64,000 nucleotides of DNA from Rhodamnia argentea (lineage: Eukaryota > Streptophyta > Magnoliopsida > Myrtales > Myrtaceae), in assembly GCF_020921035.1 (NCBI RefSeq), contig NC_063157.1, positions 9,708,001-9,772,000 on the forward strand, written 5' to 3'. Within the stretch, counting starts at the first letter, position 1; each line of letters starts with the position of its first letter. The notes beneath the pieces are model-generated. The model was given only the letters and a program-made list of their open reading frames with translations, was not told where the DNA came from and searched no databases. The translations under genes and the position numbers were made by a program. Positions 11,550-22,300 of this stretch are shown here, one piece after another.

Positions 11550-12980
11550 AAATGCATGTTATTTAAGAAAAGTTAAATGCAAATACCGACGGATTTACGT
11601 ATAATTCAACATTTAATTATTTAGGTAAATGCGGACCAAATTATGAGAAAATTGCATTAATAAATACGATGGCCAAGCTTATATACCCACGGTAAAAGCA
11701 CAGGTAGTTCCGATGCTTCCTCTCGTATGCCTCTGGCGTGATTTATATCGCAATGGGCATAATATATGAACTTTTTTCATGCCTAAACCGTCTCTAAAAG
11801 CACAAATCTACAGTAGTTGTACGTGCCCTCAGATCACATAGATATTAATGAGAACTTGAGACAGAAAATTATAATAATGATGAGCTTGTTTTGGCATGAA
11901 GGCATCTCTAGGCAGAAAGACAAAAGGCAAAAACTGAGGTGTCAACATCTTTATCTTTTCAAACCCACTTTGGTTTTCCTTTTTCTTTATTTTTTTATTT
12001 TGTGAAAAAATTGGAGGGCACAAGATCACAGGTTCCATCGGATCAGAGAAGGGTATCTTCGAGCAGCAGCACCCATTGTTGGACTAAACCAGACGATAGA
12101 AAAAGAGAGAAGCAGCAGTAGCACCATTTTGTCTTTTGCTACAACATGGTTCTCTCGGTTCCTCTCAGAGAACAACAGATTAAAGGGATCAATGTGCAAT
12201 CTCCATTCACATTCTCACCCAACAATGGAACGGCACATGCAACAATGCAATTAATGAAAACTTGCGACATAAAATCGATCGACTTTAGCTGATTTTGTTT
12301 GAAATCCAGTGGTCGTGAGATCACCTACATATTAGCCACTTTAGCTGATTACCTACACATAAAGATTTCTACTCCAAAAACACTTTTGAAGCACTCATAG
12401 CGTACGCATGCACGACTATGAGTAAATCCTTGTCATCTGCAAACACAACTGACGAAGCTATTTGGCCGCAACTCACCTGTCAGCTGCAACGTACATTGAG
12501 ACTGCATTTGGAGATGCAAAAGTATACTTGGAAAATGACCCTTCCATTGGGTCATCTGATTTCAAAGAAGCTTATGACCAAGAACAGGTCCTAAAACCAC
12601 CAAAATGACACTTCATCCCGTGAAAAAAGCCAGCAACTTGGACAGTGAGAAATGATCTATTACGATCCTTTCAATTCCAGTAAATTGAGTCTATTGCAAT
12701 TCAGAAAACAGAGAAATCTCTAGTGAACCCCGCCGAGAAGGACATCTTAGTTCCTACATAATGGTTAATCTTGTCGACAAATTTGACTGAAATGGCAATC
12801 TGATAGTGATATGGACTATGGAGAAAAGCTGCAATCGCAGCAAATAACTACGCAAACCATGTTCAAGAAGACATCTTTACAATCAAGGCCTACTTTACGA
12901 GGAAGATGCTTGCCGCACTCACAAAACAGGGACATATATACATATTCCGATACCAAAAATTCCCACACTACATTGAACTA
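11550..12980. other. Non-coding left part of the Harbinger element
   Basis: This stretch lies between the left subterminal repeats and the transposase pseudogene. No domain-bearing frame is seen on either strand. It may contain the decayed second ORF or unrelated DNA, and nothing specific can be supported. Confidence 0.4.
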
Positions 12981-12981
12981 T

Positions 12982-14261
12982 CTATTCTCTAAGGCTTACC
13001 CAACTCAGATGCCGAGCAAGCGCATCTCGAACCACCTGCCCAAACTTGTTCAACTCGCCTTCATAAGCCGGAACCTTCTGATCCTCCTCCTCCTCCTCCC
13101 ACTCTCCAACTCCATTTTCCTCAAAAACTGGCTCGCTGCACTGCATTAGAATGTTATGGAATAAGCATCCCGCTTATATGACGACTGGGAAAAACTCGGC
13201 ATGCTCCTCCTTCCATGGCTTCGAGAGGAGCTCCCACCGTGCCCGGACCCACAAAAGCCCTGCGAACCAACCCCATGGCGCGACTATGCGTGGAATTGAA
13301 CTCCATCTCAGTCGAGCTGAAATTGTTCTCCTCATTGTAAGGAGTCAACAGCCCTGGTAATAGAGGGAAACAGGCATTACCCATAATGTACTGCGGGATC
13401 AAACTCCCATTACTTAGTACGAAATTTGGCCCAGTCAGAAGTTCCCAGCGGTGTCCGGCACAAAATCATATCTGGCCTTAAGCTACTAGGCCACCAGCCG
13501 AGACATCCAAGAACCTCCCCTCAGAATCCACCAATGCCTGAACTAACAAGCATCCGTTTCCCCACAACCAATCACCCTTGACGCGAAACTCCCAAACCCT
13601 AAAATCCCGCAACAATTAGGCAGCATAATCCACCCAAATCCCACTACGATCCTCTGAGTACAGCTCAAGCAAATCCCCCAAATTGTCATTGTTAGCCCTA
13701 CAGACAACAAAGAACGACTGGGCGTCCGCCGAATCCAAGCCGAACTGCCTCTTGACCGCCTTGTACGGGGTGGCGTGTGCCAAGCGGTAGAGGGCAGCAT
13801 CAAGGGCGTGATCGGGAGGCATCGAAGGCAATGCTGGTTGCAGAGAAGGCGAGACGAGGCGGAGGAGGAGAGAGAAGGAGGGTTTAGACATGCGGAAGAA
13901 GTGGGTCCACCGGGGGTCGTAGTCGGCAGCGTGGGTGGCGGAGAGAAAGCGGCGGAACCAGCAGTCCTGCCGCGGAGGAGGGAGGGGTTTCGATGGTGGT
14001 GGGAGGGAGAGGAGAGAGACGAGAGAGTCGAGGGAAGAGGAGGCGGAGTGGAGGTGGGATTTGAGAGCTAGAGCTTGGGAAGGGAGGAGGTTGAGGTCGT
14101 TGTGGAGGAGGAAGGTGTGGGCGGGCGGAGGTGGCGGCGGTGTGGAGAGAGATGAGCGGCCTCAGGTGGTCGTTCAGGCGTTTCTTGGTCTTGGGCCGGG
14201 TGGTGGCGGTGGAGGAAGCCGCGGCCGATTTTTCGCCGCCACCGTCGCTGCCGGCAGCCAT
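12982..14261 (-). pseudogene. HARBI1/ALP1-like (Ping-Pong family) transposase pseudogene
   Basis: Joining frames by eye shows a near full-length single-exon protein of about 425 codons resembling the Arabidopsis At3g19120 group. It starts at ATG 14261 (MAAGSDGGGEK...), then continues in shifted frames with FLLHNDLNLLPSQALALKS, DPRWTHFFRMSKPSFSLLL, HALDAALYRLAHATPYKAVK, RIVVGFGWIMLPNCC, VQALVDSEGRFLDVSAG, MGNACFPLLPGLLTPY, HSRAMGLVRRAF and KVPAYEGELNKFGQ, ending at TAG 12982. Frameshifts lie near 14125, 13660, 13550 and 13260, and stops occur in the 13440-13480 stretch. The motif I expect as GDS in the DDE region reads GNA here, and the usual AF-adjacent Glu is not evident. It is clearly non-functional. 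Confidence 0.8.
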
Positions 14262-14603
14262 TTGGTGATGGCGAAACGGAGGGAGACACCTGGAGGTCGA
14301 GCTTCGCAGAGAGCATCGCTGTTGGGAGGTTCAGGTCTAGCTTCGCAGTGGGGAGTGAGTGCAGAGCGAAGGAGGAGAAGAAACGACTTTCCGACGATGA
14401 GAAGTAACTTTTTTTTTTTTAGTTCTCAAAAGTTTCCAAAAAAACAGCTTCTGTACTAAAAAAGTTATTTCAGAAATAAAAATATAAAATTACGAACCAA
14501 ACACATTCATGCTTCAGAAATTATATTACTAAACGGATTTCTATTGCAAAAGCATTTCTGAAGCAGAAATTCTGCTTCAAAAATATTACCATGCACGCCC
14601 TTA

Positions 14604-15248
14604 GCTTCCCACGATATTTTTATAGGTAAACACTCCCCTCTAGCAAAGACAAATAAGGAGTCGATGAGCAAAAGAATGCTTGAAGTGCGTCGAATTCAAA
14701 AGAATATCCAACTTTCATTGTTGCGTGCTTAGAAAATTTCAAGCATGCTTTATTATTTAACTAGTAATATTATACATGCTTTGCATAGCTTCCTTCGTTG
14801 CAATCAATATATATCATGGATGATTATTTGCCCATGCGCTACGCAATTTCGATTTTTCTTTTTTGGGGTAAATTATGATTTTTATTTCGAGTTTTGCTTA
14901 TTTTGGATTGATTGTGTTCTTGAATTTAAAGGAATTTGCTATGTGAAATATGATATGTTCTTTCATTTTTCACTGTAATTAACGTTTTTGTGATATATTC
15001 ACATAAAGAGAAAATTGATTAAAATAATAAATAAAAAAGAAGCAAAGTAATACATATGAACATATTTTGAATGCTAAAGAGTAGTCATCTTGCTAGACTT
15101 CAATTAGAAGATCCAATGTTTTATTTAGCTGTATTGAATATTCTCTGTGCTTATAACCAGTTATCCTTTTAGCAACTTTTATTTACCCTTTTCAATTCTT
15201 TAAATTTACCAACTCTCATATGAAAATTGCTAAGTTTAGTTTATTTAG
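14604..15248. other. AT-rich intergenic DNA
   Basis: No gene, RNA or repeat boundary was recognised. It is a spacer between the Harbinger element and the MITE fragment at 15249. Confidence 0.4.
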
Positions 15249-15426
15249 AGGAAAATTACCAAAAAAAGTCATAAACTTATTACAATTTTATCAATTTAGT
15301 CATAATTTTTTTTTTGCTAATTTAGTCTTAAATATTTTGTATAGTGCTAATTCAATCCATTAGGCTAACTTTGGTAGCTTGACACCGATGTGGACGTCGG
15401 TCAACGCGGACGTGGCAAATAATTTT
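15249..15426. repeat. Half copy of an 'aatttagtcctaaacc' inverted-repeat MITE
   Basis: The sequence follows the family pattern: GGAAAATTACCAAAAAA, then repeated 'aatttagtc...aaat' words, then a CCGATGTGGACGTCGGTCAACGCGGACGTGGCA-like segment whose key words recur at 41080-41130. Only the left arm is present. It abuts the GGTTCC-rich element at 15427, so the right arm may have been lost. Related copies lie at 36655, 40956 and 43675. Confidence 0.6.
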
Positions 15427-15911
15427 TAGGGATGAACGGTCCCATGGTTGATTTAGATTCCACCCGCAACTTGGAAGCTACTCGTCGAAACCGCTCTAAT
15501 TTTAAAACTTGAAACCTATCTTACATTTCCAGGAACCCGAAACCCGTGTCTACCCTATTACACGTTTTATGGTCTACCCACGTTCAACATGTTTTTTTAA
15601 ACTAAACAAATGCATAAATTCATCACCTCTAATAACCACTGTTTACTGCTAAAATCAATTAATCACAATTCATATTTAGACGCGTGCATAATATAAAGCA
15701 TTTATAAAGTAAAATTCTCAATCATAATATCGCCGAAACAAAAACTCGGGCTAGTAGTTGTTAACGTCATGGAATACGTCATTGATCGCTCGAAAACATA
15801 GATAAGAAAAACGCAATATTGCAGGTACTAGAACTTGCCCATCGAAACCGATTTTCCAATTTTGGAACTTGGAATCGAACCGGTTCTACTCTCGAACCAT
15901 GCTCGCCCCGG
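15427..15911. mobile_element. GGTTCC-rich hAT-like element, degenerate
   Basis: The left end reads TAGGGATGAACGG...CATGG. The right end, read in reverse, is GGGGCGAGCATGGTTCGAG. Both resemble the terminal repeat of the better-preserved copy at 9686-10299. The interior again contains GGTTCC/GGAACC words (for example AACTTGGAATCGAACCGGTTC). No clear 8-bp target duplication is seen, so the borders are approximate. It lies about 490 bp upstream of the MED13 ATG. Confidence 0.45.
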
Positions 15912-16399
15912 TTGCGAACGGCCGAAATCCGTTAGAAGATCCGACCCGTATTTGATCGGCACGAACCGGACCCAGTCCATCTCGAATCTCCTTATTTGGG
16001 CCTGAACTACAGCGCTCTTATTCTTTTTCCTCCGATCATTTCTCGTGCTTGCACGCCTGCAAATTCGCATCAACCGAGCGGAGGAGAATCGCACGGAATC
16101 GAGTTCGCTCGCACGATTCCACTCGAATTCTGGTCCTCCTCCTCCTTCTTACCTGCGACGGGACCAACGGCTAGGGTTCAGCCGCGAGTTCCTCGTCTTA
16201 GCTCGAGCTCTCCGATGCTCGTTTCTTCAACTTTCGTCAAGAGCTGATTTGCACTCGTTTCCAGCCTGAATTCTTCGAGCTGCCCGTTGCGGAGCATTGC
16301 TCGGAGCTTCCGCGATGTGTGTGCTTTCGTAGCCTTTTGGTGTCGTGGAGCTTGGGGCCTAGCATCGCCGGAGGAGCTTCATCGTGCTGGAGTGAAGTG
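15912..16399 (+). promoter_or_regulatory. MED13 promoter and 5' leader
   Basis: This is the space between the degenerate hAT-like element and the MED13 start. It has no obvious TATA box. It becomes CT-rich and GC-richer from about 16020, as is typical of plant 5' leaders. The transcription start is not determinable from sequence alone. Confidence 0.4.
16315..16332 (+). other. Possible 5-codon upstream ORF in the MED13 leader
   Basis: ATG TGT GTG CTT TCG TAG ends 67 nt before the MED13 ATG. If the transcript starts upstream of 16315, this minimal uORF would be met first by scanning ribosomes and could dampen MED13 translation. There is no evidence for use beyond its position. Confidence 0.35.
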
Positions 16400-19300
16400 A
16401 TGTGGACAAATGTCTTTAAACTGGTACGTGCCTCTGATGCTCCGGTTGTTGTTGTTGTTTTTTTTTTTTTGGTCGTTGTTTCAATGCCGGAGTCTTCACG
16501 AGATTGATTCTTCACGTTCCTTCTTATGGTTTCAGTGATGTTGGATTGGGATTTGGTTACAGGCAACGTTGGTTATGTTGTTTAGAATTTTGTGGGTGAT
16601 TCGATTTTTACCGAGTTACTGAACAGAATGTCGTGTGCCTTAAGGCGGATAGCTTGTGTTGTTATATATGTCTACTTTTAAAGTCATGTGTTACTCGGCG
16701 CCAAAAAAAAAAAAAAAGTCATGTCTTACGGTCAGTGCAGTGGGAATCTCTATGTAGTTAAGAAGCTTCAAAGCTTAGTTTACTACTTCTGGTATAGATA
16801 TAATTAACTCTGCATGATTACTGACCGAATTCAACAATGCCCTGTCTACGTACAATAGTGCAAGAAGCTTTCCTTTTTGGTTTTGTTGGGTTGGACCTTA
16901 TTCTGTTTCATTTTCTTTTGTTGTGGGGGTGGGGGGTTGATGTTCACTTGTTGGCCGTTTAGCGAAACCTTCGGAACTTGTTCTGCACCATGCTGATTAA
17001 TATGTGAACAATGTAAAACTTGATTGCCGGGTTCTGAAATGGCAAAAGCTAAGAATTTGGTAATTACTTTCTATATTTAATGTCCACGTATTTAATTCCA
17101 GTTAATAGTTGAATCTAGACAGGGTTCACAGCCTCTTTACTTGAAGGAATTCGAGAAATTTAATCACCCATGCCATGCCTCTGATGTGTATACCCTCATA
17201 ACCCCTTTTGTTTTGATCTATTTGAGGTCTGTGATGTATATACTAAGTCAAAAAGAGGGGGAAGTTAAAAGATTGGGAGACATTGAGAGGTTTCTCAGTA
17301 AATTTGCCTTTAAACTGGTGCGGATGAACGGGAACACATGAAGGATTATGAGGAAAGAAGATTCCAACAATTTAGGTCCTAGATGTGTAGAACATATGGT
17401 AATTTCGCAGATTCATTCAGAGATTTTAATTGCTAGCTCCCTCTTACTTCTCTCTGGTAACACTTGCTGATTTGTCAAAATTGTCAACACTTGCAGCCTA
17501 AAGCTCATTGTCATGCTTTCCACCAGCAACCCATCCACTTGCCTATGCAATTAGAAATAAGTATGAAAATTAGCAAGCTTCTTTTATTCATCTTTCTCCA
17601 GTTACATACCTTGAGCAAGTTTGCCGCTACCTGAGAATACTTTCTCATATTTGATCCCCTGGCTAGAATAGAAATCCTGTTCGGGAAGTGACCAGTGCTG
17701 CTGGTGCTCTTCCTGCCATCCTGGCTGTCTTGTTTTGTTGCCCGTCTCTTATGCCTTTATCTCAATCGGTTTGCTTGGGAGGATATCTAAAAAATATAGT
17801 TGTATGATCCAATGCATTTTTATGATGAGTTATTGTTGATTCTCAAATAGGTCTTGTCTTGTTTAGACGAGATGAACCAATAGTGCTAGTGGTACTGAAT
17901 GGTGCTATTATCTGAGTAGTTATTTCAGAACCTTTTTCTATAGGTATTACCTCATGATTCCTCCATTTGTCTCTCTACTTTCCACCTGGTAATTTCTCAC
18001 ATGATAGATAAAGTGTTTAAGAGAAAGAACTAGGAATGTGAGACATGATACAGTGAAATAATTTACTTTTTGGAAGGACTTTATCATTTTAAACTTAATT
18101 AGTTGAATCAGTATCTTCCTGACTTGACTTGTAATTTTTTTTATGTAGAAGATAAGTCACTTTCCTTCCCCATGAAGAGGGTAGCAAGGGATCTATCACG
18201 TTTTCTAGGAGTCTAATTTTTTTTTTTTTCCCCTTTTTACAGCATAGCCTACTAACAGATACCAGGAGTCAAAACACTTGGAATCTATTAGCTGCTCCAT
18301 GAGTAGTTCATTTAGTCTCAATATATGCTTCTAATGCACGCGTCTTTGTTTCTGCCTGCCTTTGTGTTATTTCTTCATTATGTGTCCCTTCCTTACATAG
18401 ATTTCATTTTCACGTTGATTAATACAGTTTTTTTTTTGGTCGAATGATTAATACAGTTTGGTCTCCATCAAATATCCTGGTTCCAGTTTCTGCCTCTTGA
18501 ATCAGATTTAAACCCTTTACCGGACAGAAGGTTAGAGTCAGGCTGCCTCACACACACTGTCAAAATGCCAATATACTAATGTTAATCTAGATGTGCAAGT
18601 GCTTTCCTAAAGGCTTTTATGATATGTCTAATATACGATTTTCTTTATATTGGATAGCGTCAGGTCAGAGACAAAGGATTCTGCTACTTTCTTGGTGCTT
18701 TCATCTCATCTTCAGTTGCAGAAGAAAGGCTTTCTTAGCACATGGACTAATTCGTTTGTGGGACCCTGGGACCCATCTCAGGGTTTGCACAATCCAGGTG
18801 AGTGTAGATGCTTTGAGATGGTGGTTTTTCAGGTTATTCCTGGTTATATAAAGAAGATGGTGAGATGCATGTTTCGCTCTGTTGCTTCTCAAGGAGGACA
18901 GAGACAGCTGTCGTCTTGCTTATGCAATTTCTTTTCTCCAGCCAGACTGTTTGCAACAACAATGGAAAACTCTCTCTTTGGGCAATTCTTATGTTCAGTT
19001 CTTGTGCTTATTACATCTAGATTGTTCTCTACGAAGTATCTTGAGCCTTAAAAAATAATGCCCTGCCCAACTTGAGAAATTTGGAAAAATAATCCTGGAT
19101 TACTCTGCTTGTGATTTGAGGCAGTTTTCAAGTTGAACTGGTTTTAGTTTAAAGTTCTTGAGGTGCAACCTTCCCAATATGCTTTTAGTGTAGGAGGTAG
19201 TTGCCTTGTTGTGGCACCTTCTCTTCTTCCAGGATGGATTGATTTTGTCCTACTGTTTGATCACTTGGTATAGGTTACTGTGCCACTATAGATATTTTGC

Positions 19301-22300
19301 TTGAGGATTGAAAAAAATTGCAAATTAAATACTAAAAGGTTTTTGCCAGAAAATCTTCCACCCTCCATTCCTCCTTTGTTTCGACGGTAATGTAATTGCT
19401 CTAACAGCTTAAATTTTTTTTGCATAGATGAAAAAATCAAGCTCTGGCTTTTCCTTCCTGGGCGCCACTTATCTGTTGTCGAGACTGCACAAGCAGCAGT
19501 ATCTGGACTAAGAGGTAACTTGAGTTCTCCATAAACACTGTTATATTGGTTTCAGTTGTATACCTTTCTTTTCATTGACCTGTATAACTTCAGATTCATT
19601 TTGTGATGTTTATGTTTGCACTTTAACTTTACTAATGTACTTGCCTGTTCTCTCTGTTTATATATTTGTTTCTAGGAAGGAGGTTGTTGGTGGATGTAGT
19701 ATTTCTTGGGTTTTTTTGTGAAGGATTTTATAGTTTCTTTTCTTTGTTGATGGAAGTTGTTGCATCTGGACTATGGTTGGCTCCTGGGGACTCGGAAGAG
19801 GTTGCAGCAGCTCTGTCTCAAGCTCTACGGAATTGTATAGAGAGGTTGCTCTCTTTCCTGTTGACTGTAACAATATAAATGTGTACCTATGTATGTACAT
19901 GTACGTGCGTGTAGACGCGTGCACCTACATTCGCTTGTGAGGATTAGTACTTGACACTTGTCTAGTTGAATTTGGCAGGTCACTAAGTGGACTTTCTTAC
20001 ATGAGATATGGAGATGTATTCTCAAAGTACAATCCATTTCAGAGTGAAGGAATTTTCAGGTATTCTACTTTCTTCCCCAGTGAGCTTTTGCTTCCCCTTT
20101 TCGTTGTACTCCTGTTCCATCTTGTTCTTCTTGCTCCTTCTCTGCTAAGTCTTTAGTACTTGGTAGGACCACTGAAACTTGATCTATCATCAAACTGTCG
20201 GTTGGTAATTGCAGGAGAGGTCAACCAACAGTAGAATTTGTCTTTGCTGCCACAGAAGAGGCGATCTTTGTACATGCAATAGTTTCAGCAAAGTATGTAC
20301 ACTCATGCATTGACTTTCATTTCTCATTGCTCTTTGAATAAACATGTATGTGTGATTGTTTTAATCTGTAACAGGCATATACGTGCCCTTTCAAGTGATG
20401 ACTTGGAGAGAGCCTTACGGCACGCTTCTCGCAATTCTAGCCATAGACATCCAGGTTGGAACATATGGACTTGGATGTCTCTGATGATTTTGGATCTTTC
20501 TCTGGCATATAATTGCAATTCCTTGCATCTGCACGGCCTTAATTACATAAAAAATGTGTTATGGTACTCATAAGAATGACAAATGTTTGCATCAAGAGTT
20601 TTGTTTATTTATTTATTTGAAATTAATCAAGTGCCCACTTACGAAGTGATGCTTGCACCAGATATTTAACACACTGTCTGGTTTTATGAGTCTGCTGTCT
20701 TGATATTCTCCTCCTCACTACTTACTGATGAGCACAAGTGTTAACAGATGGAATTTATTAAGCTCAGTGATCAACCACTAGGATCCAAGGATTTAACAGA
20801 TAAATCAATGGTGATATAAAAAGCTTTGCTTTTAGAGTTAGACAGAACCAACTGGGTGAGCTGGCTGTACAAGAAATTGTCTGCACCTATGTCTTGTTCT
20901 GCTCATAGGATCATCTTGGTAGAAAACCGGACCTAATAAAGTTTGACCTTGTCAAACTAGTAATAGTCAACCCAGTTTTTTTCGGTTTGCACCAGTGTTA
21001 CTCCGATCACTGCTCCCCCCCACCAAATAACAATCTGGTATGGGCCCCAAACATGGTGCATTCGCGTCTTAGTCTCTACTTCTGGAAATTATATTGCAAG
21101 CTAGAAAACTTTGGACTCTGGAAACAAAATCGTTACGTCCCCATGCTCCTCCCTCATGGTGACATGGGGGGAAAAGGGAAAGAGCAGAAGGGGTTTTTTC
21201 TCGCTTTTGACATAGGAGGCCCCAGTGAGAGGCCCTCACGACAGGCTATTAGCTCAACGGTAGATCTTCTTCCCTAGGGATCCTAGATGAGGGACCCTAA
21301 GAGAGCTGCTGGCTCCGACTACCGTCCATGCATGATCCATGCCAGATCTAACCATCTACCTGTCCTACCTCCTCTATATTCTTTACAGCCAATCTTTGTC
21401 TTAGTAGAGTCTTTCAATAGCATTTTTCAGTCTTCTTCCCCTGCGCTCATTGCAAAATATTTCTAAATCCCCATACACCCAATGCCAAATGGAGCAAGCC
21501 AACCAGTCTTGAGGTGGTGAGAAAGAAGAAGAAGAAGAAGGGGAGGGTAAGTCGTGCCCGGGGGGGCTGGTGGGAAGGAGAGAGAGAGAGAGCTCTGCTT
21601 TTCCTGGCCTCGAGCCATGTGCAGAACTTTTAGATTAGGCGTTTCAGCCTTTTCTATTGATGAGGCAATCTAAACAAAAGTAGTGCTCGTGGGCTCCTCA
21701 TTTCTCTTTATTGTAAGTTCTTTAATAATACAAAAAGTCCTTGAGCCCAAAGCATTTGAAGTAAAATCAAATAGAAAGACGCGGGCTTGTCCATTGTCGA
21801 AAAGTCGAGTCTACATAAAAATTTAGTTCAGCCTGTTCATACTTAATACATGAATATGGTACTACTTAGGTCCAGGTAACATTCGTTTGCACACCCGCAG
21901 TAGAAAGAATTAGCAATTGTTGAAAGGGGATTCAAGGCCTTCCCTCCAAGCACCGGTGTTTAAATCTTTTTATGTAACAACATGATAAATATACTCTTCT
22001 TTTGATGGAATAAAGTATTAATGTATGAATTCCCATGCATAGTTAAAAGCATTTGCTTTTTAGTTGGAAATTCTGCATTAGGACATTGTTAATAAGTTTC
22101 CTAAGGGAACATGATATCAATAATAGAGAAGTCATTGGAGAAGAGTAAAGTAAATGGATGTACACATCCTGTTACCAGTACAGCTTAAGCAATGTTTTAA
22201 AGGCACTATTATCAAAATCCCTTTCATTCATACTTTCATTACTGACGTAAACAAGTTGAATTGATGGTTGGACCGGTTGAATTGCCATCCATCTCTTTCA

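Larger units (their letters stand above)
11293..14603 (-). mobile_element. PIF/Harbinger DNA transposon, 3.3 kb, defective
   Basis: The element spans 11296-14600 and is bracketed by TTA target-site duplications (11293-11295 and 14601-14603), the PIF/Harbinger signature. The terminal inverted repeats read GGGCGCGCATGGTAA and, from the right, GGGCGTGCATGGTAA, with one mismatch in 15. Subterminal DNA at both ends is rich in CTTCTG/CAGAAG words. Inside, on the minus strand, is a frameshifted HARBI1/ALP1-like gene (12982-14261). The second Myb/SANT-type ORF usual for autonomous PIF elements was not found. The left third (about 11550-12980) holds no recognisable coding sequence. Confidence 0.75.

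Noticed and set aside
13935..14459. 174-codon plus-strand frame rich in Arg, Glu and Gly
   Set aside because: It is antisense to the transposase pseudogene's Pro/Ser-rich N-terminus and has no domain.
21243..21270. tRNA-like D-arm TTAGCTCAACGGTAGA suggesting a nuclear tRNA gene
   Set aside because: It is the 5' end of plastid trnI-GAU inside the rearranged plastid insert. The anticodon, T-arm and acceptor 3' half are absent, and the sequence switches to inverted trnA intron.
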